A program made the position numbers and the translations under genes. 64,000 nucleotides of DNA from Hyphomicrobium zavarzinii ATCC 27496 (GTDB lineage Bacteria > Pseudomonadota > Alphaproteobacteria > Rhizobiales > Hyphomicrobiaceae). Under the pieces are notes generated by a model, which did not search any database, was not told the DNA's origin, and worked only from the letters and a program-made list of their open reading frames with translations. How positions within the stretch are numbered: the stretch's first letter is position 1; every line of letters starts with the position of its first letter. The DNA is taken from contig NZ_KB911258.1 of NCBI RefSeq assembly GCF_000383415.1, positions 516,267-580,266 on the forward strand. Direction: 5' to 3'. Positions 34,644 to 47,454 of this stretch are shown piece by piece.

Positions 34644-36650
34644 TCAAGGCGTTGGGCCGAACACGGCCGCTGTATCGAATGAATCTGCACCGCTCAAAAG
34701 CTCGAGCTGACGCTTGAGATCGCAGATGCGTGCAAAGGACACCTCACTGCGGTCTTCATGCCAAGCCTGCTCAGCCGCCTCGAGCGATCGCTGAAGTCCC
34801 ACGTGCCGTTCGTGCATCGCGAGGGCGTGGCGCCAGCCATCTTCCACCTCGGTGCGCCCGGCGTCGGGCTCAGCAAATCGATCGCACTTGTGCGAAACCG
34901 CGCGTTCGACAAGGGTCAAGGTCTTGCCTACGCTCGATTTGTTCAAGTGGGTTCGAAGAGTCTCCGTGTCAAGTGAATTGTCAAGGGCATGGGCAGAAAG
35001 GATCGCGTCCCGTAGCCCGGAAAGCGCAGTCGACGTAAACGGCAGCGCGGCGATGGATTCGGCCTGATCGTCGATCAGCCAGGGGTGATTCAGCATCACC
35101 TTGATCAGCAGGGCCTCCCGCTGGGGAGGCAGGCTGCTCTCGCCCGAGACGAGCGCACTTTTTCTGAGGCTCGAGCTAGGGTTAACGTGCTCCGGCGACT
35201 GCCCGAGGCCGGGCGCGAAGTTGCGCCCCGGTGCGCCCCGGCGCCCGCCTGCAGCGGCTCCGCCCGCACGGGCGCCCTGTCCGCCCGACCCGCGCGGCCA
35301 AGTGGCGCCTCCGTGGCCCCAGCGCCCGCCGCCTCCGCCGGACCGCGACCCTTCGCCCGAGTTTTTCCACCCGCTCTCCCCGGTGCCCCAGGCCGCGTCG
35401 AGGCGCTGCTTCAGGGCGTGCCGGTAGTGGGCGCGCACGCTTTCATCCTCGATTCGGGCGATCAGGCCCTTGAGGGTCTTTTCGAGACCGGCCCGCCTCT
35501 CGGGCGTCGACCAGTCACCCTGGCCCCATTCCCGCTCGAACAGAACATCGATCAGCGGACGCGACCGCCCGAGGCAGGCGTCGAGCGCGGCCGGTCCCTG
35601 CTGGCGTACCAGATCGTCCGGATCGAGTCCGTCCGGCAGGAAGGCGAACATCAGGCTCGCGCCGGGCTTCAGATGGGGAAGGGCGGTGTCGACCGCCCGG
35701 AATGCCGCGCGCTTGCCCGCGCTATCGCCGTCGAAGCAGAGGATCGGCTCGGCCGACATCCGCCAGAGCAGCTTGAGCTGGTCCTCGGTGAGCGCGGTGC
35801 CGAGAGGGGCCACGGTTTCCGTGAAACCAGCTTCCGCAAGCGAGATCACGTCCATGTAGCCTTCGACGGCCAGCACGCGTTCCTTGTCGTGCGCGGCGGG
35901 ACGGGCGCGGTGGGCGTTGAACAGCAGGTGCCCCTTATGGAAGAGGGGCGTCTCCGGCGAGTTCAGGTACTTGGCGTTCTGGTCGGGATCGAGCGCACGG
36001 CCGCCGAACGCGACGATCCGGCCCCTGGCATCCGCGATCGGAAACATCACGCGATGGCGAAAGCGGTCGTAGGCAACGGGAATGTCGTCGCCTGCGATCA
36101 GCATGCCCGAAAGGGTCATCTCCTCCAGCGTATAGCCGGCCTTAGCCAGATGCTCCTTCAAGGCCGAGCGCGAATTGGGCGCATAGCCGATGCGGAAGGC
36201 CGCGAGCGTCTCCCGCTTGAGCCCCCGCTTCTCGATGTAGCGGCGCGCCTCGCTTCCGCTGGCGCCGGAAAGCGCCGCCTCGAAGAACTTCGCCGACTCT
36301 TCCATGAGCGCGAGCAGCCGCGTGCGCTCGTCCGCCCGCTCCTTGTCCTCGACCTCGGCCTTGGGCAGCACCACCCCGGCTTCGGCGGCCAGCTTCTCGA
36401 CCGCCTCCGGAAAGCTCAACCCCTCGGTCGCCATCACGAACTTGAAGATGTCGCCGTGCTCGCCCGACGCGAAGCAGTGATAGAAGCCCTTTTGGTCGTT
36501 CACGAAAAACGACGGCGTCTTCTCCATCTTGAACGGTGAGAGGCCGGCGTATTCGCGTCCCTTGCGCTTGAGCGCAACCTTGCGGCCCACGACCTGGCTC
36601 ACCGGGAGCCGGGCGCGGATCTCGTCCAGAAGGTGCGGCGAAAATCGCAT
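34644..36650 (-). CDS. dnaG: DNA primase DnaG
   Basis: 668 residues. The N-terminal zinc-ribbon region keeps only part of the usual cysteines: GLSPFKMEKTPSFFVND replaces the first CPFHxE motif, and YHCFASGEHGDIF keeps one. The RNA-polymerase core has the Toprim motifs LAVEGYMDVISL and DGDSAGKRA. A low-complexity Gly/Arg-rich linker (about residues 431-480) precedes the C-terminal helicase-binding domain. It makes RNA primers for replication. ATG 36650 (MRFSPHLLDEIRARLP) is the standard primase start; an in-frame upstream codon at 36692 is rejected. It is upstream of rpoD. Confidence 0.96.
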   Translation of the reverse strand: MRFSPHLLDEIRARLPVSQVVGRKVALKRKGREYAGLSPFKMEKTPSFFVNDQKGFYHCFASGEHGDIFKFVMATEGLSFPEAVEKLAAEAGVVLPKAEVEDKERADERTRLLALMEESAKFFEAALSGASGSEARRYIEKRGLKRETLAAFRIGYAPNSRSALKEHLAKAGYTLEEMTLSGMLIAGDDIPVAYDRFRHRVMFPIADARGRIVAFGGRALDPDQNAKYLNSPETPLFHKGHLLFNAHRARPAAHDKERVLAVEGYMDVISLAEAGFTETVAPLGTALTEDQLKLLWRMSAEPILCFDGDSAGKRAAFRAVDTALPHLKPGASLMFAFLPDGLDPDDLVRQQGPAALDACLGRSRPLIDVLFEREWGQGDWSTPERRAGLEKTLKGLIARIEDESVRAHYRHALKQRLDAAWGTGESGWKNSGEGSRSGGGGGRWGHGGATWPRGSGGQGARAGGAAAGGRRGAPGRNFAPGLGQSPEHVNPSSSLRKSALVSGESSLPPQREALLIKVMLNHPWLIDDQAESIAALPFTSTALSGLRDAILSAHALDNSLDTETLRTHLNKSSVGKTLTLVERAVSHKCDRFAEPDAGRTEVEDGWRHALAMHERHVGLQRSLEAAEQAWHEDRSEVSFARICDLKRQLELLSGADSFDTAAVFGPTP

Positions 36651-36872
36651 GGGGTAATTGTTGGGTCCGGAAAGGCCAGAAAACCGATACAACGCGAGGG
36701 CTTAAAGCTGCCCGCTTTGCGTGACCGGACTGTACGTGATTCGCCTCACCCTCGCTGACCGGCTCCCGCTCCCAGCGCCGTTGTGAGCACAATCCACAGG
36801 GGGGCAACGGACGGCACGGACCAGGCGGCCCCAATCCGAACCTGCCGCTGCCCGCTGCCGGTTGGCTGCTGC

Positions 36873-37322
36873 CTACTTCAGCAAGTCTTTCAAAACACCG
36901 CTCGCCTTGCCGAAGTCCATCTGGCCGGCATAACGCTCCTTCAGCGCGCCCATCACGCGGCCCATGTCCTTGGGGCCGGCCGCGCCCAGCTCGGCCACGA
37001 GCGCCGCCACTGCCGCCTTGGTGCCTGCCTCGTCCATCTGCTTCGGCAGGTAGCCTTCGAGGACCGTGATCTCGGCTTTTTCCTGATCGGCGAGGTCGGT
37101 CCGGCCTGCTTTCTCATAGGTGGCGACGCTTTCGCGGCGCTGCTTCACCATCTTCTGTAGGATGGCGATCACCTCCGCGTCCCCGACCTCGACCGGCGCG
37201 GCACCGCCGACCCCCACCTCCCGGTCCTTGATAGCGGCCGTGAGCAGGCGAAGCGTGGAAAGGCGCGCCTTGTCGCCGGATTTCATGGCGTCTTTCACGT
37301 CCTGGGTGATGCGCTGGCGCAT
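36873..37322 (-). CDS. GatB/YqeY domain protein
   Basis: 149 residues matching the YqeY family: RQRITQDVKDAMKSGDKARLSTLRLLTAAIKDREV, VIAILQKMVKQRRESVATYEKAGRTDLADQEKAEI, and LEGYLPKQM. It is related to the tail domain of GatB amidotransferase and may bind tRNA; the role is unclear. ATG 37322 has GAGGG eight bases upstream; ATG 37343 is an in-frame alternative. It is upstream of dnaG on the same strand, separated by about 220 bases, and divergent from carA (269 bases), so the gap holds both promoters. Confidence 0.88.
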   Translation of the reverse strand: MRQRITQDVKDAMKSGDKARLSTLRLLTAAIKDREVGVGGAAPVEVGDAEVIAILQKMVKQRRESVATYEKAGRTDLADQEKAEITVLEGYLPKQMDEAGTKAAVAALVAELGAAGPKDMGRVMGALKERYAGQMDFGKASGVLKDLLK

Positions 37323-37591
37323 GGGGAAGCCCTCTTTCAGCATCGGAGTTCGGTTCGGCGCTATATAGGCGATGCGGGCGCCGAGGGCGAGGCTTGCCCG
37401 TCCGGAGAAGTCTTGTTTATCAAGCCAGCGTTTAACGACGCCCCATTCCTTGACGTGGTGGGCGCCCTCGCATAGGTTCCGCCGCGATCCATGGACCCTG
37501 CCTCGAGCGGACGCCACTTCCTTAGCGCGCGAACTGCTCCCTTGCGCGTGCCGAAAGCGCCCCTTCGAGCCCAGAATGAGCTCGTCGCCCG

Positions 37592-38794
37592 ATGAAATCC
37601 ACGCCCGCGCCTTGGTCCGACACGCCCGAAACGGCCCGCCTGGTGCTCGATGATGGAACCGTCATCTCCGGCATCGGCCTCGGTGCCGTCGGCACCGCCG
37701 TCGGTGAAGTGTGCTTCAACACGGCCATGACCGGCTACCAGGAGATCCTCACCGATCCCTCCTACGCCGGCCAGATCATCACCTTCACGTTCCCCCACAT
37801 CGGCAACATCGGCACCAACGCCGAGGACACCGAGACGTCGAACCTTGCCTCCCGCTCGGGTGTGCGCGGCTGCGTCCTGCGCGCCGAGATCACCGAGCCG
37901 TCGAACTACCGCGCGCTCGCCCACTTCGACGAGTGGCTGAAGGCACGTGGCATCATCGCCATTTCGGGCATCGACACGCGCGCGCTCGCGGCCCGCATTC
38001 GCGAGAAGGGCATGCCGAACGCGGTCATCGCCCACGAGCCGTCAGGAAAGTTCGACATCCCCAAGCTCGCCGCCGAGGCAAAGGCTTGGTCGGGCCTGCT
38101 CGGTCTCGACCTCGTGCCGGATGTGACGAGCGGGCAGAGCTATTCGTGGGACGAGACCCGCTGGGTCTGGAACGAGGGCTACGGACGCAACGAGAAGCCC
38201 GACTTCCATGTCGTGGCCATCGATTACGGTTTGAAGCGCAACATTCTCCGCTGCCTCGCGTCCGCCGGATGCAAGGTGACGGTCGTCCCGGCCACGACGA
38301 AGGCCGAGGACATCCTGGAGCGTAAGCCCGACGGCGTGTTCCTTTCGAACGGCCCCGGCGATCCGGCGGCCACCGGTAAGTACGCCGTACCGGAGATCAA
38401 GAAGCTCATCGACTCGGGCCTGCCGCTCTTCGGCATCTGCCTCGGTCACCAGATGCTCGGTCTCGCCCTGGGTGCTCAGACCCGCAAGATGCACCAGGGC
38501 CACCACGGCGCGAACCACCCGGTCAAGGACTTCACCACCAACAAGGTGGAAATTACGTCCATGAATCATGGTTTTACGGTGGACCGCGACACGCTTCCCA
38601 AAGGCGTGGTGGAAACCCACGTCTCGCTGTTCGACGGCACCAACTGCGGCCTGGAGCTGGAGGGGCGTCCGGTCTTCTCGGTGCAGTATCACCCCGAAGC
38701 CTCGCCCGGCCCTCAGGACAGCCACTACCTGTTCACCCGGTTCGTGAACAAGATGCGCGAGCGCCGCTCGATGCCTCCCCAGTCGGAGCGCTGA
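37592..38794 (+). CDS. carA: Carbamoyl phosphate synthase small subunit CarA
   Basis: 400 residues. The N-terminal half binds the large subunit ([32 protein letters not shown]). The C-terminal glutamine amidotransferase class I domain has the nucleophilic Cys in FGICLGHQ and the His/Glu pair in QYHPEASPG. It releases ammonia from glutamine for CarB, the first step of pyrimidine and arginine synthesis. Unusually, carB lies 1.7 kb downstream, after two secreted-protein genes. Confidence 0.97.
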   Translation: MKSTPAPWSDTPETARLVLDDGTVISGIGLGAVGTAVGEVCFNTAMTGYQEILTDPSYAGQIITFTFPHIGNIGTNAEDTETSNLASRSGVRGCVLRAEITEPSNYRALAHFDEWLKARGIIAISGIDTRALAARIREKGMPNAVIAHEPSGKFDIPKLAAEAKAWSGLLGLDLVPDVTSGQSYSWDETRWVWNEGYGRNEKPDFHVVAIDYGLKRNILRCLASAGCKVTVVPATTKAEDILERKPDGVFLSNGPGDPAATGKYAVPEIKKLIDSGLPLFGICLGHQMLGLALGAQTRKMHQGHHGANHPVKDFTTNKVEITSMNHGFTVDRDTLPKGVVETHVSLFDGTNCGLELEGRPVFSVQYHPEASPGPQDSHYLFTRFVNKMRERRSMPPQSER

Positions 38795-38951
38795 CCGGGC
38801 GGACGGACACTCATCATAGTCTCCGAAACTTCCTGCCGATGATCGACTTTTTCCCGCCTGCGCGTATAGGATGCGCGCCGGTTGTCGCGCCTCCCGACGA
38901 CGGAGGCGCGCGGCGAACGAGGAACCAGAAGCAGAAACAAAGAGACGCCGA

Positions 38952-39542
38952 ATGCGCCCAAGCCTGATTGCCTACTCGATGCTCGCCCTTGTCGCGGCGG
39001 CTCCCTCAGTGTCCGCCTGTGACGGCAAGGCAGAGCTGGAGGCCATCTTTACCAGCCAGCAGAAGCAGCCCTGGCGGACCGAGACCCAGTCCACGAGCGA
39101 CACCGGTCTTGTCCAGAAGCAGACGATCGACTATCTGCCCCCTGATCGTGTTCACCGCACTGTGACGGCAGGCGATGAGTCGATCGAGACCATCGCCGTC
39201 GGCAATCTCACCTGGAGCAACGAGGGATCGGGCTGGCAGGAGATGAAGGCCGCTATCGGACATCTGGTGGTGACGCAGATGAAGAGCGCATTCGCGCCGC
39301 CCAAGATCACCACCGAGTTCAAATGCCTCGGCACGGTTTCCTATGATGGCAAGAGCTACCTCGGCTATCAGACGACGCCGGAGAAGGTTCAGGACAAGGA
39401 GCTGGCCCGCACGATTCTCGTCGACCCGGATACCAAGCTGCCCGCCTTGAATCTCGTCGCAGCGCCCGACCTCGCGGGCGAGCCGGTGGCGAAGGAGGTC
39501 TTCAGCTACCCGTCCGACATCAAGATCGAAAAGCCGCTCTAG
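38952..39542 (+). CDS. Secreted protein, tandem paralogue 1 (carA-carB interval)
   Basis: 196 residues: a signal peptide (IAYSMLALVAAAPSVSACD), then a mature domain with the pattern ELEAIFTSQQKQPWRTET, IDYLPPDRVHRT, ESIETIAVGNLTWSNEGSGW and TILVDPDTKLPALN. The layout (dimer-like amphipathic strands, PDR motif) recalls the LolA-like lipoprotein-carrier fold, but the match is only suggestive. It is paralogous to the next gene. ATG 38952 is chosen; an in-frame reading from 38871 would add an arginine-rich run and is unlikely. Confidence 0.72.
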   Translation: MRPSLIAYSMLALVAAAPSVSACDGKAELEAIFTSQQKQPWRTETQSTSDTGLVQKQTIDYLPPDRVHRTVTAGDESIETIAVGNLTWSNEGSGWQEMKAAIGHLVVTQMKSAFAPPKITTEFKCLGTVSYDGKSYLGYQTTPEKVQDKELARTILVDPDTKLPALNLVAAPDLAGEPVAKEVFSYPSDIKIEKPL

Positions 39543-39650
39543 ACGGCCATTGTTGCGCCGCCGGACCATGCGCAACTGAGAGAAGAACAAGAAGGCCCGC
39601 CTCGCGCGTCGCGGCGCCGGGCTGAAAGAGTTGAGGAAGGAAACGACACG

Positions 39651-40298
39651 ATGCGTTCGAAGTACGGCATTGCTGCCATCGCCTTGGCGGGCGTCCTCGG
39701 CCTAGCCGCGGCCGGGCCTGCGCTCGCGGATTGCTCGACCGAGGTGGCCCTGGCGGTCAATTCGCAGGGCAAGCAGAAATTCCTCCGCAAGGAGACGAGC
39801 ATGATCACCGAGGCGGGCCCCGCCAACATGGTGGTCGAGTACCAGACCCCGGACCGCATGCGCCAGGTGCTGACGCCGCTGACCGAAGGAAAGCCCGTAG
39901 AGAGCATCGTCGTCGGCGAGAAGGCCTGGACGAACAGCGGGGACGGCTGGAAGGAGGCCCCGGCGCAGGAGGCCGAGCAGCTCGTTCAGTTCATGATTAA
40001 GAGCATCGCCCAGGTCTACCAGGAGGTCGGCAAGTTCGAGTGCATCGGGACGGAGACCGTCGAAGGCCGGGAGCTGCGCGCCTATCGTGGCCTTGACGAA
40101 GCGGCGAAGGACAGCAAGGAAGGCGCGAAGCCGCCCAAGAACGAAGCCGTCCGTATGATCTATCTCGATCCCAAGACGGGGCTGCCCGCCCGCAGCATTC
40201 TGGCCCGCGCGGGCTTCCTGGATAAGCCGATCTTCAAGGAAGTTTACACGTACCCGGACAACATCGTGATCGAAGCTCCTAAGGATGTCGTGAAATAG
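39651..40298 (+). CDS. Secreted protein, tandem paralogue 2 (carA-carB interval)
   Basis: 215 residues: a signal peptide (IAAIALAGVLGLAAAGPALAD) and a mature domain sharing the pattern of the preceding gene: AVNSQGKQKFLRKETS, VEYQTPDRMRQVLTP, ESIVVGEKAWTNSGDGW, MIYLDPKTGLPAR. It has an additional Lys/Glu-rich loop. Function unknown, possibly envelope lipid handling if the LolA-like impression is right. It ends in a T-tailed hairpin, so carB has its own promoter. Confidence 0.72.
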   Translation: MRSKYGIAAIALAGVLGLAAAGPALADCSTEVALAVNSQGKQKFLRKETSMITEAGPANMVVEYQTPDRMRQVLTPLTEGKPVESIVVGEKAWTNSGDGWKEAPAQEAEQLVQFMIKSIAQVYQEVGKFECIGTETVEGRELRAYRGLDEAAKDSKEGAKPPKNEAVRMIYLDPKTGLPARSILARAGFLDKPIFKEVYTYPDNIVIEAPKDVVK

Positions 40299-40330
40299 TA
40301 AAGCGGGAGCGCATAGAACTGTGCGAAGAG

Positions 40331-40357
40331 CGAGGGTGTCCAGAGGCACCCTCGTTT
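40331..40357 (+). terminator. Rho-independent terminator before carB
   Basis: CGAGGGTG (40331-40338) pairs with CACCCTCG (40347-40354), followed by TTT. It separates the secreted-paralogue genes from carB. Confidence 0.65.
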
Positions 40358-40466
40358 GCTGTCGAGGCTCCTCCGGATGCGTTCAACACGACGCAGGAGA
40401 GAGGCGTGCATCGCGGCGTCTCAGCTATAGCCAAACCTGAAACCGTCGAATAGAACCGGCCTCGCC

Positions 40467-43820
<3,354 letters not shown>

Positions 43821-43929
43821 AACGTAGAGCCGCTCCGGGCATTATCTGACGGCCAAGTCCCATTAGAGTATCGGGATCTCGCGAATTAGGGTGCTGGCTA
43901 CCGGCCAGGCCGAATGGGAGACTTTAGCG

Positions 43930-44409
43930 ATGTCGATGGAACGTGTTCCGATGACGGTCGAGGGCTTCAAATTCCTCGAGGCGGAGCTGCACCGCCTGAA
44001 AGCCGAGGAGCGTCCCCGCATCATCCAGGCAATCGCGGAGGCACGCTCGCACGGCGATCTGTCCGAGAACGCGGAATATCATGCCGCCAAGGAAGCCCAG
44101 GGTATGAACGAGGCCAAGGTGGCCGAGCTCGAGGACAAGATCGGCCGCGCCGAGGTGGTCGACACCTCGAAGCTGTCGGGCGCCTCGATCAAGTTCGGCG
44201 CCACCGTCACCCTCGTCGACGAGGACACCGAGGAGAAGGTGAAATACAAGATCGTGGGCGACCTCGAGGCCAACGTGCGCGAGGGCAAGATCTCGATATC
44301 GAGCCCCATTGCCCGCGCCCTCATCGGCAAGTCAAAGGGCGACACGGCCGAGGTGACGACGCCCAAGGGGGCGCGCTCCTACGAAGTTCTCAAGGTCGAA
44401 TGGAAGTAG
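43930..44409 (+). CDS. greA: Transcription elongation factor GreA
   Basis: 159 residues, canonical: the coiled-coil tip motif [18 protein letters not shown] carries the acidic residues that place Mg in the RNA polymerase secondary channel for cleavage of backtracked RNA. The FKBP-like C-terminal domain ends in [16 protein letters not shown] 43930 follows a GGGAG site; ATG 43936 is nearly as good. It follows carB, as often in alphaproteobacteria. Confidence 0.96.
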   Translation: MSMERVPMTVEGFKFLEAELHRLKAEERPRIIQAIAEARSHGDLSENAEYHAAKEAQGMNEAKVAELEDKIGRAEVVDTSKLSGASIKFGATVTLVDEDTEEKVKYKIVGDLEANVREGKISISSPIARALIGKSKGDTAEVTTPKGARSYEVLKVEWK

Positions 44410-44474
44410 AGTGAAGCGGCCGGACGGCCCGGAGCAGCAGGCCCGGGCCTCGTAACGCCGTATCAGGTGGTCTG

Positions 44475-45725
44475 TTGGATCAGGACGCAAGCGCCGAGGC
44501 GGCCCGGCCGCCGTCGGCTTTCGCCTACAGGGCCTTCACCCTCTATTGGGTTGCGCGCTTCCTCAACGGGTTCGCAATCCAGATCGTCTCCGTCGCCGTG
44601 GGCTGGCAGATCTACGACGAGACGCGCGATCCCTTTCTGCTGGGCCTCGTGGGGCTCGTCCAGTTCGCACCCGCGCTCGTCTTCGTGCTCGCAACCGGCA
44701 CGGTCGCCGACCGCTACAATCGCCGCGCCGTCATGGCGCTCTGCATCGCGCTCGAGGCGCTCTGCGTAGCCGCCCTCGCGGGGTTCTGGATCCTGCACGC
44801 TGCCCGCGCGAGCGAGCACCATCCGATCTGGCCGGTTTTCATCATTCTGACCCTGTTCGGCGTGGCCCGGGCGTTCCTCACGCCTGCAGTGCAGTCGCTC
44901 TCCGCCAATCTCGTTCCGCGCGAGGTGTTCCCGAACGCCGTGACGTGGAACTCCTCGGCCATGCAGGCCTCCTTCACCATCGGCCCAGCCATTGGCGGCC
45001 TGCTGTACGGCCTCTCGTCGATGGTTCCCTATGCTGTCGCCTTCGTTCTGTTCGCGATCGCGGTCGTCCTGGTGGCGATGATCCCGAAGCCCGCGCAGAA
45101 AACCATCTCCGAGGCCCGCTCGATCGAGACCATGCTCGCGGGCGTCCGTTACATCTGGAGCAACCCGGTCGTGCTGGGCGCCGTCTCGCTCGATCTCTTC
45201 GCGGTGCTGCTCGGCGGCGCGACGGCGCTTCTACCGGTATTCGCTCGCGACATCCTGGAGGTCGGACCCTGGGGGCTCGGTCTTCTGCGCTCGGCCGCCG
45301 GCGTCGGCGCCCTCGTGGTCGCGCTCTGGCTGGTGCGCCACCCCATCCGCGACCACGCGGGGCGGGTGATGTTCGCGGGCGTGGCCGCTTACGGACTGTC
45401 CATCATCGTGTTCGGCCTTTCGACGACGCTGTGGATCTCGATCCCGGCGCTGTTCCTGATGGGCGCCTCCGACATGCTGAGCGTCAACGTCCGCGCCACG
45501 CTCATTCAGCTCGCGACGCCCGATGACGTCCGCGGCCGCGTGACGGCCGTGAACAGCGTCGCCATCGGCGCATCCAACGAGCTGGGCGAGTTCCGGGCCG
45601 GCACCATGGCCGCGTTCATCGGCGCTGTCCCCGCGGTGGTGATCGGCGGCGCGGGCACGCTGGTGGTCACCGCGATCTGGACCCGCCTGTTCCCGGGCCT
45701 CTACGCAAAGCGGCGATTGACCTGA
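44475..45725 (+). CDS. MFS transporter (EntS/MFS_3-like exporter)
   Basis: 416 residues with about 12 membrane helices. Sequence style (YRAFTLYWVARFLNGFAIQIVSVAVGWQIYDETRDP, ATGTVADRYNRRAVM, LMGASDMLSVNVRATLIQLATPDDVRGRVTAVNS) places it near the EntS-type MFS exporters. The substrate is unknown. TTG 44475 is the start, with AGGTGGT just upstream; no ATG is available nearby. It is tail-to-tail with the Lrp gene (18-base gap). Confidence 0.88.
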   Translation: MDQDASAEAARPPSAFAYRAFTLYWVARFLNGFAIQIVSVAVGWQIYDETRDPFLLGLVGLVQFAPALVFVLATGTVADRYNRRAVMALCIALEALCVAALAGFWILHAARASEHHPIWPVFIILTLFGVARAFLTPAVQSLSANLVPREVFPNAVTWNSSAMQASFTIGPAIGGLLYGLSSMVPYAVAFVLFAIAVVLVAMIPKPAQKTISEARSIETMLAGVRYIWSNPVVLGAVSLDLFAVLLGGATALLPVFARDILEVGPWGLGLLRSAAGVGALVVALWLVRHPIRDHAGRVMFAGVAAYGLSIIVFGLSTTLWISIPALFLMGASDMLSVNVRATLIQLATPDDVRGRVTAVNSVAIGASNELGEFRAGTMAAFIGAVPAVVIGGAGTLVVTAIWTRLFPGLYAKRRLT

Positions 45726-45743
45726 TCTGATCGCGCGCGTGTC

Positions 45744-46229
45744 TCAGGCTTCTTCGTCCGGCCCCGTGAGCGGCACGCCGGGCACGCGCTTGGCGCGCCG
45801 GATGGCGAGGTTGGTCTTCACGCTCGCCACGTTGGGGGCGGCCGTCAGCTCCTTCAGGATGAAATCCTGGAACGAGCGAAGGTCCGGCGCCACGCACTTG
45901 AGCACGTAGTCGCTTTCGCCCGAGAGCATGTAGGCTTCGCGCACCATGGGCCAGCCCAGCACCCGGTTCTCGAACGCACGAAGATCGCCTTCTGCCTGAC
46001 TATGCAACCCGACCATGGCGAACGCGGTCAGCTCGAAACCCAGCGCCGCCTCGTCGACCAGCGCCGTATACCCCTGGATGACCCCCGCATCCTCCAGCGC
46101 GCGCACGCGCCGCAGGCAGGGAGGTGCGGAAAGCCCCACTCTCTGGGCAAGCGCCACATTGGTGAGCGCCCCATCGGCCATAAGCTCGCGCAGGATGCGC
46201 CGGTCGGTTGCGTCGAGACGGAGGGACAT
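45744..46229 (-). CDS. Lrp/AsnC-family transcriptional regulator
   Basis: 161 residues. An N-terminal HTH (LDATDRRILRELMADGALTNVALAQRVGLSAPPCLRRVRALEDAGVI) and a C-terminal RAM ligand domain (ELTAFAMVGLHSQ, MVREAYMLSGESDYVLKCVAPDL). It senses an amino acid or related effector. ATG 46229 begins MSLRLDATDRR; a longer frame is unlikely. It is divergent from the ELM1 gene (148-base gap) and may regulate it, a common arrangement. Confidence 0.92.
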   Translation of the reverse strand: MSLRLDATDRRILRELMADGALTNVALAQRVGLSAPPCLRRVRALEDAGVIQGYTALVDEAALGFELTAFAMVGLHSQAEGDLRAFENRVLGWPMVREAYMLSGESDYVLKCVAPDLRSFQDFILKELTAAPNVASVKTNLAIRRAKRVPGVPLTGPDEEA

Positions 46230-46377
46230 CGGTCTTTCTCGAAAAGAATTGCTGCATGACCTAAGGGCAGACGCGCAACAAATGCAAAGAATACCTGTCG
46301 TGGACCATTGCACTATTGCTTCGCATGCCGAGTCCGGCAGGACTCGACAGAGCGAGCGCTACCGGGGAAGGTGAGGC

Positions 46378-47418
46378 ATGCAGAATGCGACACGGGTGAC
46401 GGGACGAATGCGCTCGGGGCATGCGCGTCCCCTCGCCGGGGCGAGCGCATGGATCATCAGCGATGGCAAGGCCGGCCATGAAGCGCTCTGCCGCGGCGTC
46501 GCCGAGGCCTTGGGGCTCGCTGCCGAAGTGAAGCGCGTTTCGCCCGCGGGACTTTGGAGAGCGCTCGCGCCTTGGGGCCCTGTCCCGCCGAGCGAGAAGT
46601 TCGGAACGCCTCACACCCCGTTCGCGCCGCCCTGGCCGCAGATCGCGATCGCCGCCGGGCGCACCACCACCCCCTACATACGTGCGCTGAAGAAGAAAGC
46701 CGGCCTCAAGACTTTCACGGTCGTGCTCATGGACCCGAAGACCGGCCCCAGGACGGCGGACCTAGTCTGGGTGCCCGAGCACGACAGGCCACGCGGACCC
46801 AACGTCGTGGTCACGCTTACCGCGCCCCATCCGCTCTCGCCGGAGCGGCTCGCCGATCTGCGTGCGCGGCCGAGCGGAGCGATCACAGCCTTGAAGAGCC
46901 CGCGCGTGGCGGTGCTCGTCGGAGGGCCGAACGACCGCTACCGCTATCCGAAGCCCGTGATCGACAAGCTCTCGGAGACGGTGCGCTCGCTTGCCGGTCT
47001 CGGAGCGGGCCTCATGATCACCGCGTCCCGCCGCACGCCGCCCGAGCTCGTTGCGACGCTGGACGACGTGGCGCGCGAGGCGGGCGCGCTTTTCTGGAAA
47101 GGGGAGGGACCCAATCCCTACCCGGAGTTTCTTGCCAATGCAGATGCCTTCCTCGTTACCGCCGACAGCATCAACATGGCGGGTGAGGCGGCGGCCACCG
47201 GGCGCCCGATCTATGTGTTCGAGCCGGAAGGCGGCGCCGACAAATTCACGGCTTTCCATGCCGCGCTGCGGGCGAAGGGCGTGACGCGCATCGCGCCGGA
47301 CCGCTTCGGCGGGCTCGACACCTGGAGCTACACACCCCTTTACGCCGCCGACGTCATCGCTGATGAAGTCGAGCAGCGCTGGCAGCGCCGCAAGAGCCTG
47401 CTGGCGGGGCTGACCTGA
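46378..47418 (+). CDS. ELM1-family protein, copy 1 (DUF1022)
   Basis: 346 residues of the family named after plant mitochondrial fission factor ELM1: SAWIISDGKAGHEALCRGVAEALG, APPWPQIAIAAGRTTTPYIRALKKKAG, VVLMDPKTGPRTADLVWVPEHDRPRGPNVVVTLTAPH, VAVLVGGPNDRYRYP and VTADSINMAGEAAATGRPIYVFEPEGG. The overall fold looks like a GT-B glycosyltransferase. The bacterial function is unknown. A paralogue lies 0.9 kb downstream. Confidence 0.85.
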   Translation: MQNATRVTGRMRSGHARPLAGASAWIISDGKAGHEALCRGVAEALGLAAEVKRVSPAGLWRALAPWGPVPPSEKFGTPHTPFAPPWPQIAIAAGRTTTPYIRALKKKAGLKTFTVVLMDPKTGPRTADLVWVPEHDRPRGPNVVVTLTAPHPLSPERLADLRARPSGAITALKSPRVAVLVGGPNDRYRYPKPVIDKLSETVRSLAGLGAGLMITASRRTPPELVATLDDVAREAGALFWKGEGPNPYPEFLANADAFLVTADSINMAGEAAATGRPIYVFEPEGGADKFTAFHAALRAKGVTRIAPDRFGGLDTWSYTPLYAADVIADEVEQRWQRRKSLLAGLT

Positions 47419-47454
47419 CGCCTGTCCTCAGCGAGCAATCGGAAAGAGACGAGA

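Noticed and set aside
35085-36539. A 484-codon plus-strand open frame opposite dnaG.
   Set aside because: Antisense shadow of dnaG without domain motifs.
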